Part shown: one piece after another, positions 1 through 7,035 of the stretch
How positions within the stretch are numbered: the stretch's first letter is position 1
Layout of the letters: every line of letters begins with the position of its first letter
NCBI RefSeq assembly: GCF_915070105.1
Contig: NZ_CAJZFJ010000074.1
Location: 1 to 9,848 of the forward strand
DNA length: 9,848 nt
DNA from: an uncultured Porphyromonas sp.
GTDB lineage: Bacteria > Bacteroidota > Bacteroidia > Bacteroidales > Porphyromonadaceae
Direction: 5' to 3'
Made by a program: the position numbers and the translations under genes
The notes under the pieces: generated by a model
The model's input: only the letters and a program-made list of their open reading frames with translations
Database searches by the model: none
What the model was told of the DNA's origin: nothing

Positions 1-902
1 AGAGCGATACCAGCCTTAGCGTCGAAGATAGACGTGCGGGTGTCGCCGAGGAAGTCGCTAGATACAACGTCTTCGTCCGTGTAGCCGAGGATACCCTTGA
101 GTTCACCTTCAGAAGCCTTCTTGATCGCTTCGCAGATCTCTGCGTAGGTAGCAGGCTTAGCGAGGTTCACCGTGAGGTCAACGACAGAGACGTCGAGGGT
201 AGGAACGCGGAAGCTCATACCCGTGAGCTTACCATTGAGCTCGGGGATAACCTTACCTACAGCCTTAGCAGCACCGGTGCTAGAGGGGATGATGTTCCCA
301 GCAGCAGCACGGCCACCACGCCAGTCCTTCACGCTAGGACCATCGACGGTCTTCTGCGTAGCGGTGGTAGCGTGAACGGTGGTCATGAGACCGTCGGTGA
401 TACCGAAGTTGTCGTGAAGCACCTTAGCAAGAGGAGCAAGGCAGTTCGTGGTGCAAGAAGCGTTAGAAACGAACTGGGTACCCTTGACGTACTTGTCGGT
501 GTTTACACCGCAAACGAACATAGGGGTATCGTCCTTAGAGGGAGCAGACATGACGACGTACTTAGCACCTGCGTCGATGTGTCCCTGAGCCTTTTCCTTG
601 GTTAGGAAGAGACCAGTTGATTCTACTACGTATTCAGCACCGATAGCAGACCACTTGAGGTCAGCTGGATTCTTTTCTGCAGTTACACGGATGGTCTTAC
701 CGTTTACGATGAGGTTACCGTCCTTTACTTCGACAGTACCATCGAAACGACCATGCATCGTGTCGTACTTGAGCATGTAGGCCATGTACTCTGCGTCGAG
801 CAGGTCATTGATACCTACGATCTCGATGTCGCTGCGCTTCTGGGCAGCACGGAAGACAAAACGGCCAATACGTCCGAAGCCGTTAATACCAACTTTAATC
901 AT
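1..902 (-). CDS. gapA: Glyceraldehyde-3-phosphate dehydrogenase, type I (3' end outside window)
   Basis: Cytosolic glycolytic enzyme that oxidises and phosphorylates glyceraldehyde 3-phosphate to 1,3-bisphosphoglycerate with NAD+. I translated it by hand on the minus strand from the ATG at 902-900; the frame stays open to the window edge, giving 300 codons plus two bases. The N-terminus MIKVGINGFGRIGR is the Rossmann dinucleotide-binding motif, and Asp33 (GIND) is the residue that usually fixes NAD over NADP. The active-site segment SNASCTTNC places the catalytic Cys at 150, and His177 (TVHATT) is its partner. The phosphate-site segment SSTGAAKAVGKVIPELNGKL and the S-loop (about 180-204) are intact. 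The family is usually about 335 residues, so roughly 35 C-terminal residues lie beyond position 1. No Shine-Dalgarno sequence precedes the start; the bases before it are A/G-rich, normal for Bacteroidetes. It appears to be transcribed separately from the mre cluster, from its own leader. Confidence 0.97.
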   Translation of the reverse strand, partial: MIKVGINGFGRIGRFVFRAAQKRSDIEIVGINDLLDAEYMAYMLKYDTMHGRFDGTVEVKDGNLIVNGKTIRVTAEKNPADLKWSAIGAEYVVESTGLFLTKEKAQGHIDAGAKYVVMSAPSKDDTPMFVCGVNTDKYVKGTQFVSNASCTTNCLAPLAKVLHDNFGITDGLMTTVHATTATQKTVDGPSVKDWRGGRAAAGNIIPSSTGAAKAVGKVIPELNGKLTGMSFRVPTLDVSVVDLTVNLAKPATYAEICEAIKKASEGELKGILGYTDEDVVSSDFLGDTRTSIFDAKAGIA

Positions 903-951
903 CTTACTTATTCTTATCGTTAGAAACTCTGATTGCTTATGCTGTCTGAGC

Positions 952-1040
952 CAGTGAGGTGGCTGGTCGGCCTTTCGTCACAAGTTAGGGTCTTATACAT
1001 GACACTTGGACTGGTGTAGGAGCTGAAGGCCACCTCATTG
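952..1040 (-). repeat. Inverted repeat closing the gapA 5' leader
   Basis: CAGTGAGGTGGC at 952-963 can pair with GCCACCTCATTG at 1029-1040: 12 base pairs, one of them G-U. In the minus-strand RNA the first arm would begin almost at the predicted transcription start, so the leader's 5' end would be held in a stem around a 65-nt interior. The interior contains a CAAGT/ACTTG pairing and the octamer GTCCAAGT (minus strand, 1011-1004). GGCCTT and AAGGCC could also pair as an alternative to part of the outer stem. This suggests a structured leader, possibly with two folds. No ligand or protein partner can be named from sequence. Confidence 0.5.
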
Positions 1041-1045
1041 CCTTA

Positions 1046-1053
1046 CAAAATTA
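1046..1053 (-). promoter_or_regulatory. Candidate gapA promoter, -7 box TAATTTTG
   Basis: Read on the minus strand, this is an exact match to the Bacteroidetes -7 consensus TAnnTTTG. Transcription would then begin near 1040, giving a leader of roughly 138 nt before the gapA ATG. I do not find the expected TTTG or TTG about 19-21 bp further upstream, so the -33 half is weak or absent. The sequence around the box is AT-rich compared with the neighbouring coding DNA. Confidence 0.5.
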
Positions 1054-1218
1054 CAGAAATTTATCCATATGGTAGAGACCTCTATGAAAAATATGATGGA
1101 AGTCCTACCCCCTTCTCCCTATCTGCACTACAACACACTCTGGTAGAGCCGTGTGAAGAGTCGTTGTTTGAGCTCTCGTTGGGCTGTGGCTGAGGGAGAG
1201 AAGGTGCCTCGGAAGGGG

Positions 1219-2700
1219 CTAAAGCTTGTCGATATGTCGCCCTCGTCGTGCGTCCATCCCGATCAAGATAAAGAGCAGGAAGGTGAAGCCCCAGAGCGAT
1301 GAGCCCCCATAGCTGAAGAAGGGGAGCGGGATGCCGATCACGGGGACAAGCCCCAGCACCATCCCTACATTGATAAAGAGGTGGAAGAGCAGAATCGAGG
1401 CCACACAATACCCGTAGACCCGACCGAAGCGAGATACTTGTCGCTCGGCTAGTGCGACTATTCTTAGGATAAAGATCCCGTAGAAGACCACGAGAGCAGC
1501 CGAGCCGACAAACCCCGACTCCTCCCCCACAGTACAGAAGATGAAGTCGGTCTCCTGCTCGGGAACATAGTTTAGCTTCGTCTGAGTGCCCTTGAGGAAG
1601 CCCTTACCGGTGAGCCCCCCTGAGCCAATGGCGATCTTGGACTGGTCTACGTTGTAGCCCTTACCTCTGAGGTCGCTCTCGATCCCTAGGGCTACCTTGA
1701 TACGTACCTGCTGGTGGGGCTGTAGGATGTCATTGAAGACATAGCTCACCGAGTAGAAGAAGGCCAGAGAGCTCAGAGCAAAGACGGCCATCAGCGCATA
1801 GCGGAAGAGGTATTCTCTGATGGCTAGGATGATCAATACCACCACAAGTATGGCGACCAAGGCTAAGGCAATATACGACCAATCAAAGGTCATGAAGAAA
1901 CTCAGCCCTGCAGCTAAGGCATACACTCCGAGCGTGGTGAAGATGATGTAGCGCAGTACCTGTGCTCGCTCTCTCGGATCAGGGCTATAGGTCCCATAGA
2001 GGACAGTGGTGAAGACGAGGATACTATTACACACGAAGAAGAGGTCTGCATCCGTCTCCCCCCACCATAGGGTATCCTCTAGGATCAAAGCTCCGATGAA
2101 GTACACTGCGACGGCGAAACTTAGCCCCATAAAGATCCCCGAGAAGCCCTCCCTGAAGAGGGCTAGGAAGAGGGCAAGGAAGACCAGAGCCGAGCCCGTC
2201 TCCTGCTGTAGGAGGATAAGACCTACGGGTAGGAGAATGATCCCGAAGATCTTGAGGTAGCTCGCATTGTCCTTAAACTGGAAGTCGTACTGATTACACA
2301 TCCAAGCGATCGTCAGCGAGGTCGCCACCTTGGCAAACTCCGCCGGCTGTAGGCGTACCGGCCCGAGCACGAGCCAGGAACGGGAACCCTTGATGTCGGG
2401 AGCGATGAAGATCGTCACGGCCAGAAGCGCCATCATCGCTACATAGAAGAACGGGGCACCGACCTCATAGGTGTCCGAGTCGAAGGCCAGCACGACGACC
2501 CCGATGAAGAGTCCGAGCCCGATCCACAGTAGCTGCATCATCGGACGGCCACCGGGGGTGAAGAGTGAGGCGGTCTCGAAGTTGTACGAAGCCCCACAGA
2601 TGGTGAGCCATCCGAAGAGCACGAGGATGAGGTACATCGTGATGGTGACCCAGTCAATGGAGCGGAAGAGGCTCGAAGAGGGATTATGTCTGCGCATCAT
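1219..2700 (-). CDS. rodA: Rod-shape determining SEDS peptidoglycan glycosyltransferase RodA
   Basis: Polytopic inner-membrane enzyme that polymerises lipid II into glycan strands during elongation, paired with PBP2. I chose the ATG at 2700 (MMRRHNPSSS, 493 aa). It sits 4 nt after the mrdA stop; the ATG at 2784 would add 28 low-complexity, Ser/Arg-rich residues buried in mrdA. SEDS signatures seen include RSWLVLGPVRLQPAEFAK (107-124), QQETGSALVF (165-174), ESDLRGKGYNVDQSKIAIGSGG (341-362) and a C-terminal PFFSYGGSSLW (460-470). Asp343 aligns by eye with the essential SEDS aspartate. E. coli RodA is about 370 residues; the extra length is mainly a hydrophobic block at about 200-320 that should add membrane segments, a form I believe common in Bacteroidetes. 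It is the last gene of the unit. Confidence 0.96.
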   Translation of the reverse strand: MMRRHNPSSSLFRSIDWVTITMYLILVLFGWLTICGASYNFETASLFTPGGRPMMQLLWIGLGLFIGVVVLAFDSDTYEVGAPFFYVAMMALLAVTIFIAPDIKGSRSWLVLGPVRLQPAEFAKVATSLTIAWMCNQYDFQFKDNASYLKIFGIILLPVGLILLQQETGSALVFLALFLALFREGFSGIFMGLSFAVAVYFIGALILEDTLWWGETDADLFFVCNSILVFTTVLYGTYSPDPRERAQVLRYIIFTTLGVYALAAGLSFFMTFDWSYIALALVAILVVVLIILAIREYLFRYALMAVFALSSLAFFYSVSYVFNDILQPHQQVRIKVALGIESDLRGKGYNVDQSKIAIGSGGLTGKGFLKGTQTKLNYVPEQETDFIFCTVGEESGFVGSAALVVFYGIFILRIVALAERQVSRFGRVYGYCVASILLFHLFINVGMVLGLVPVIGIPLPFFSYGGSSLWGFTFLLFILIGMDARRGRHIDKL

Positions 2701-2704
2701 GGGG

Positions 2705-4561
2705 CTAGATGTCGTTGAGATAGTTGAGGCTCTTCTGCTCCATTTGGTTCGCCACAGCTTCTCCTGTGGTGGAGAGCTTGCCATTGCGCAGATAGTACTC
2801 CATCATCACACGTCCGATAGGTACCCCAAACTGCGCACCGAAGCCCCCATTCTCTACATACACCGATACGGCGATACGTGGCGCAGAGCGTGGAGCAAAG
2901 CCGATGAAGGCCGAGTGATCCTTACCGTGAGGATTCTCTGCTGTCCCCGTCTTGCCACAGACCTCGATCTCGCCTGGTGCAAAGTTCGCTGCTCGGCACG
3001 TACCTCCCGTCACAGCCCCAGCCATACCTTGTACGATGTACTCCCAGTCGGAGGTGGAGATACCTGTATGCTGTCGGGTGGTGTAGAGGGTGTCCAGAGG
3101 GGTGTCCGTGATGCTGCGTACGACATGGGGACGGAAGTAAGAGCCACGATTGGCGATGATCACCGCTAGGTTCGCTATCTGGAGTGGTGTAGCGAGGATC
3201 TCTCCCTGCCCGATGGCGATGGAGATGATGGTGCTAGAGCTCCAGTTGCTGCCATAGGCCTTGTCGTAGACCTGACTGTTGGGGATGTAGCCTCTCTTCT
3301 CCCCGGGTAGGTCAATGCCTAGGCGGTAGCCATAGCCGAGGGAGATGATGCGTGACTTCCAGTGCTCAAAGGCCTCCTGCGTCGAAGGATAGAGCTTCCT
3401 ATTGTCCAGCAGGTAGTGTAACCCCCAGCAGAAGTAGGCATTACACGAGGTGGCAAGGGCGGGGATAAGGGGGAGCGGGGAGCCGTGGCTGTGACACTTC
3501 GGGCGGTTACCCAGACGTGGGTAGCCATGGAAGCAGGAGAAGGGAGTCTCAGGAGTGATGGCTCCCTCGGCGAGGTAGATCGCTCCTTGAGCGGGCTTGA
3601 AGGTTGAGCCCGGGGGGTAGTTCCCCTGAATAGCACGGTTGAGTAGAGGCTTACCGAAGGTCTCCTCTAGGGCTCGGTGGTTGAGTCCCTTGTTCCTCCC
3701 TGAGAGCAGGGTAGGGTCGTAGCCGGGGGCTGTGACTAGAGCGAGTACCTCACCTGTAGAGGGTTCGATAGCGACGATTGCTCCTCGCTTACCCCTCATT
3801 AGTCGCTCCCCGAGGGCCTGGAGCCCAGAGTCGATGGAGAGTGTGATGTCCTTGCCCTTGATGGGGGCACGGTCATGAGCACCGCCATCGAGACGCCCCT
3901 GGATGCGTCCACGTGAGTCTCGGTAGAAGATCTCCTGCCCCTTCACTCCACGTAGAGCCTCCTCATAGGTGCGCTCCACACCGCTACGCCCCACGAAGTC
4001 TCCACGTATAATAGTACTATCGCGCTCTAGGTCACTCGGGCTGGCCTCGGATAGGTAGCCGAGTAGGTGAGCTGCATGGCGGTAGTCGTACTGGCGGATA
4101 GTACGGGAGCGGATGGAGAGGCCACTGAACTTATAGAGTTGCTCCTCGAAGCGACCTACATCCTCAGTCTCGAGCTGTGAGACCAGCACCTGAGGAGTAT
4201 AGGGGGAGTAGCCCCTATTGACCGTGCGGTCACGTAGGAGTCTAAGGCGAGCTACGATATCCTCTCGTGGGATGCGGAGGATCTCGGCCAGGAGGGTGGT
4301 GTCGAGCTTACCCTTGACGTCCTTATTTACGATCATGAGGTCGTAGATCGGACGGTTAGCTACGAGGAGTGCGCCGTTACGATCATAGATGACCCCACGG
4401 GATGGGATGGTCGAGTGGATGTAGTAGGCGTTATTCTCGGCTCGCTGTTTATAGTCTCCACTTAGGAGCTGTAGGTAGGCCAGGCGAGCAACGAAGGTTA
4501 CTACAACGACGAAGGTTAGGCTAATCAAGAGCCAGCGTCGTCGGAAGAAATCTTCATTCAT
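2705..4561 (-). CDS. mrdA: Penicillin-binding protein 2 (elongation-specific DD-transpeptidase)
   Basis: Class B penicillin-binding protein that cross-links new glycan strands in the periplasm and works with RodA; it is a target of beta-lactams. The protein has 618 residues, normal for PBP2. A short cytoplasmic start is followed by one membrane anchor at about 9-31 (WLLISLTFVVVVTFVARLAYL). The pedestal domain includes RGVIYDRNGALLVANRPIYDL (55-75) and the GRSGVERTYEEALRG segment (191-205). The transpeptidase domain carries all three catalytic motifs: STFK with nucleophile Ser319, SCN at 372-374, and KTGT at 537-540. A Cys/His-containing loop at 342-359 (FSCFHGY ... KCHSHG) lies just before SCN. 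The ATG at 4561 follows the mreD stop after 6 nt, and the stop is 4 nt before rodA. Confidence 0.97.
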   Translation of the reverse strand: MNEDFFRRRWLLISLTFVVVVTFVARLAYLQLLSGDYKQRAENNAYYIHSTIPSRGVIYDRNGALLVANRPIYDLMIVNKDVKGKLDTTLLAEILRIPREDIVARLRLLRDRTVNRGYSPYTPQVLVSQLETEDVGRFEEQLYKFSGLSIRSRTIRQYDYRHAAHLLGYLSEASPSDLERDSTIIRGDFVGRSGVERTYEEALRGVKGQEIFYRDSRGRIQGRLDGGAHDRAPIKGKDITLSIDSGLQALGERLMRGKRGAIVAIEPSTGEVLALVTAPGYDPTLLSGRNKGLNHRALEETFGKPLLNRAIQGNYPPGSTFKPAQGAIYLAEGAITPETPFSCFHGYPRLGNRPKCHSHGSPLPLIPALATSCNAYFCWGLHYLLDNRKLYPSTQEAFEHWKSRIISLGYGYRLGIDLPGEKRGYIPNSQVYDKAYGSNWSSSTIISIAIGQGEILATPLQIANLAVIIANRGSYFRPHVVRSITDTPLDTLYTTRQHTGISTSDWEYIVQGMAGAVTGGTCRAANFAPGEIEVCGKTGTAENPHGKDHSAFIGFAPRSAPRIAVSVYVENGGFGAQFGVPIGRVMMEYYLRNGKLSTTGEAVANQMEQKSLNYLNDI

Positions 4562-4567
4562 GTGTGC

Positions 4568-5086
4568 TTAGCTGTCGTGTCCTTCTCCAAATGATCCGAT
4601 GAAGGCGAGTGTAATCAAGCAGAGTAGGAGCGAGAGCCCATAGCCTGCCCCGAAGCTGATGACTACATGTAGGTCGCGTATCAGCGTCCCTGCCTCTAGG
4701 GCATAAAGGATGATGTGATGAATCAGCAGCAGTAGGCTCATCAGGATAGCGGCTCCTGTGCGTAGGGTGCCGTAGAGTGGAAGAGCCTGCTCAGGGGCCT
4801 TCTTGTCTTCGAGTAGACCAAGGAGCATCGGGCGGGCAAAGGCAGCTGCGGTTAGTGCTGCTGCATGTAGCCCAGGGGTAAGGCCTAGGATATCGATCAC
4901 CGTACCGATTGTGAAGGCATGGAGTAGGAGCGAGACCTTCCCTGTATTAATCGGTAGTAGGAGTAGTAGGACAGGGTATAGATAGGGTGTGGCGACTCTG
5001 AAGAGAGCTACGGGACTCAGGAGCCAGACCTGCAGTGCCACAATGAGGACACAGACGACGAGGAAGCGTAGGTAGGTCTTATTCAT
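4568..5086 (-). CDS. mreD: Rod shape-determining protein MreD
   Basis: Small polytopic inner-membrane protein that links MreC to the elongasome; its exact biochemical role is unsettled. I chose the ATG at 5086, giving MNKTYLRFLV and 172 residues. It overlaps the mreC stop by 8 nt (ATGAATAA), typical translational coupling. The ATG at 5113 would add nine polar residues and deepen the overlap. Hydrophobic stretches at about 7-24, 30-46, 51-67, 78-91, 108-130 and 140-164 fit the MreD topology. The segment DILGLTPGLHAAALT (65-79) resembles the short conserved MreD loop. Sequence conservation in this family is low, so position between mreC and mrdA is an important part of the call. Confidence 0.92.
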   Translation of the reverse strand: MNKTYLRFLVVCVLIVALQVWLLSPVALFRVATPYLYPVLLLLLPINTGKVSLLLHAFTIGTVIDILGLTPGLHAAALTAAAFARPMLLGLLEDKKAPEQALPLYGTLRTGAAILMSLLLLIHHIILYALEAGTLIRDLHVVISFGAGYGLSLLLCLITLAFIGSFGEGHDS

Positions 5087-5948
5087 CGCGCTGGAGTGAG
5101 TCTTCGAGGGCACGAGCCTCCACTACGGGTTTCTCGAGCAGTATATATACGTAGCGTAGCGACTGGAAGTCCGTGGCTAGACGTACGGGGAAGTTAGCAA
5201 AGACACCAGCACTACCCTTGACGGTCGAGGGGACGGAGTCTGCGATTGTTCCTACCATCATTCCCTCAGGGAAGAGATAGGAGTAGCCACTCGTCACGAT
5301 CGTATCTCCGAGGTGGGGGTGTGCGTGGGGGGGGACATTGCTCAGGACAGCCACGTTGGAGTTTGGGTTCACAGGGGCGAGGAGTGTCCCGCTGACCCCC
5401 TGGCTGGTGAGGGAGCAGGAGAGGCGCATGTTTTGGTTGAGGATCGGGATAACCAGTGCATAGTGTCTCGAGGTCGAGTACACTGCCCCGACGACCCCAG
5501 TGGCACTCATTACGCCCATATCCTTGCGGATGCCATCGGCCTCCCCCTTGTCTATGGTGAAGAAGACCTCTCCGATACGAGAGGCCCTATTAAGCACTCG
5601 TGCGATGACGAACGACCCCTCCCGCAGGCTCACACTATCGGTGGCATGCAGGCGGGGTAGCTCTTTGTAGGCTTGTGTCTCTCGCATCTGGCGCATCAGG
5701 CGAATATTCACCTGTCTGAGCCGTGCATTCTCCGCTAGTAGTGTCTTGTTCTCGGGTCGGAGGTCTATATAGCTCCAGAACTCCGTCATCAGCTCATTGA
5801 CCCTTCCCAGTAGTGCATTCGTGGCATACCAGCTCACACTCCTCGAGTAGAGGGTGCTGCTGAAGACCATGCTTAGGGCTATCGCCTCTAGAAGGAGGAA
5901 GACAAACCAATGCTTGGATCTACGGAGGAACTCAAGGAGCTTGTTCAC
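5079..5948 (-). CDS. mreC: Rod shape-determining protein MreC (GTG start)
   Basis: Bitopic inner-membrane protein whose periplasmic part binds and activates PBP2 and links MreB to the wall enzymes. The product has 289 residues. A basic cytoplasmic tip (RRSKH) precedes one membrane helix at about 13-32. A probable coiled coil follows at about 63-92 (ENKTLLAENARLRQVNIRLM), then the beta-rich domain with DKGEADGIRKDMGVMSATGVVG (133-154) and VTSGYSYLFPEGMMVGTI (218-235), both characteristic of MreC. The start codon is GTG at 5948-5946. No in-frame ATG lies between it and the mreB stop 27 nt upstream, and the next internal Met (27) would destroy the membrane anchor. The gap after mreB is 24 nt and the 3' end overlaps mreD. 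Confidence 0.95.
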   Translation of the reverse strand: MNKLLEFLRRSKHWFVFLLLEAIALSMVFSSTLYSRSVSWYATNALLGRVNELMTEFWSYIDLRPENKTLLAENARLRQVNIRLMRQMRETQAYKELPRLHATDSVSLREGSFVIARVLNRASRIGEVFFTIDKGEADGIRKDMGVMSATGVVGAVYSTSRHYALVIPILNQNMRLSCSLTSQGVSGTLLAPVNPNSNVAVLSNVPPHAHPHLGDTIVTSGYSYLFPEGMMVGTIADSVPSTVKGSAGVFANFPVRLATDFQSLRYVYILLEKPVVEARALEDSLQRDE

Positions 5949-5972
5949 AAGGGCAACTACCTGTGGGTGGGC

Positions 5973-6992
5973 TTAGCGGAAGAGGAAGTTGAAGTTGTGG
6001 ATATTACGTAGGGCGATCCCGGTGCCAATGGCGACGGAGTGCAGAGGGTTCTCTGCGATCTTGAACTCTAGCCCAAATCGCTTGCCGAGACGCTTGTCTA
6101 GCCCACGCAGTAGGGCACCCCCACCTGTCAGTACGACACCGTTAGCCACGATGTCGGCGAAGAGCTCGGGGGGAGTAGCCTCTAGGGTACGGAGGATGGC
6201 GCTCTCGATCTTACCGATAGAGTTATCGAGGCACTCGTTGATCTCCTGATAGTTCACTGCTACCTTGCGGGGTAGGGTATCCATCATGTTGGCACCCCAG
6301 ACGATGTAGTCCTCGGGGACTTCATCGAGCTCGGAGAAGACAGCACCGACCTTGATCTTGATCTGCTCGGCTGTACGCTCCCCGACCTTGATCTGGTGGC
6401 GGTCACGCATGTGGTCCATGATGTCCTGCGTGAGCTCATCCCCAGCAGTGTCGATGGACTGATCCTCCACGATACCTCCGAGGGAGATCACGGCGATCTC
6501 TGTCGTACCACCACCTATATCGACGATCATGTGCCCTTCAGGAGCGAGGACGTCTATGCCGACACCGATAGCTGCTGCCATAGGCTCGTAGATCATATAT
6601 ACGTCACGTCCCCCTGCGTGTTCGCTCGAGTCACGTACGGCACGTATCTCTACCTCTGTGCTTCCGGAGGGGATACAGACCACCATACGTAGCGATGGGG
6701 TGAACCAGCTGTTGCGGCGGCTGATCATACGTATCATACCTCGGATCATGTGCTCGGCGGCATCGAAGTCTGCGATCACGCCCTCACGCAGAGGACGTAT
6801 CGTGCGGGTGTTGGCATTGCCCTTTTCGTACATCTCTCGAGCCTTCGTTCCGACTGCGATCATCTCGCCCGTGCGGTTGTCAAAGGCTACGACCGAGGGC
6901 TCATCGAGGACGATCTTGTCGTCCTTGATGATGATGGTATTGGCAGTGCCGAGGTCCATGGCTAGCTCTTGCCTGAAGGAAAATAGTCCCAT
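5973..6992 (-). CDS. mreB: Rod shape-determining actin homologue MreB
   Basis: Cytoplasmic, membrane-associated ATPase that polymerises into short filaments and steers the lateral wall synthesis machine. The 339-residue length is standard. The actin-fold ATP site is complete: phosphate-1 loop MDLGTANT (12-19), EPMAAAIG (136-143), phosphate-2 loop IVDIGGGTTEIAV (156-168) and the adenosine motif VVLTGGGALLRGLDKRL (286-302). The N-terminal MGLFSF is short and hydrophobic, consistent with membrane binding. The ATG at 6992 lies 43 nt after the purH stop, and I see no TTTG/TAnnTTTG pair in that gap. It is therefore probably expressed by read-through from the purH promoter. Confidence 0.98.
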   Translation of the reverse strand: MGLFSFRQELAMDLGTANTIIIKDDKIVLDEPSVVAFDNRTGEMIAVGTKAREMYEKGNANTRTIRPLREGVIADFDAAEHMIRGMIRMISRRNSWFTPSLRMVVCIPSGSTEVEIRAVRDSSEHAGGRDVYMIYEPMAAAIGVGIDVLAPEGHMIVDIGGGTTEIAVISLGGIVEDQSIDTAGDELTQDIMDHMRDRHQIKVGERTAEQIKIKVGAVFSELDEVPEDYIVWGANMMDTLPRKVAVNYQEINECLDNSIGKIESAILRTLEATPPELFADIVANGVVLTGGGALLRGLDKRLGKRFGLEFKIAENPLHSVAIGTGIALRNIHNFNFLFR

Positions 6993-7035
6993 GCTTGTCT
7001 CTATACTTGGTTGGTGAGTCTTATTTGCTGTTTGT

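Larger units (their letters stand above)
903..1218 (-). other. rodA-gapA intergenic region: gapA promoter and leader
   Basis: This 316-bp gap lies between the rodA stop and the gapA start. The half nearest gapA holds a candidate -7 box (1046-1053) and a leader of about 140 nt bounded by an inverted repeat. The half nearest rodA (1054-1218) should carry the end of the long purH-rodA transcript, but I see no clean intrinsic terminator. The only candidates are a short CTCT/AGAG hairpin at 1138-1148 and a distant imperfect pairing of CCTTCTCTCCCT with AGGGAGAAGG, neither followed at once by a T-run. A minus-strand reading frame ending at 1082 begins inside rodA out of frame and looks like a chance extension. 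Confidence 0.7.

Noticed and set aside
1082..1408. 108-aa minus-strand frame crossing the rodA 3' end
   Set aside because: It is out of frame with an intact RodA that already ends with its proper C-terminus. The composition outside rodA is low-complexity and carries no motif.
2701..2784. N-terminal extension of rodA from the ATG at 2784
   Set aside because: It would overlap mrdA by 80 nt and add 28 low-complexity Ser/Arg-rich residues. The ATG at 2700, 4 nt after the mrdA stop, gives a normal RodA start.
2471..3169. 232-aa plus-strand open frame
   Set aside because: It lies antisense to well-supported mrdA and rodA and has no recognisable motif. Long antisense frames are expected in this GC range.
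5087..5113. Upstream ATG for mreD at 5113
   Set aside because: It adds nine polar residues inside mreC. The ATG at 5086, overlapping the mreC stop codon, is the typical coupled start and gives an MNKT-type N-terminus.
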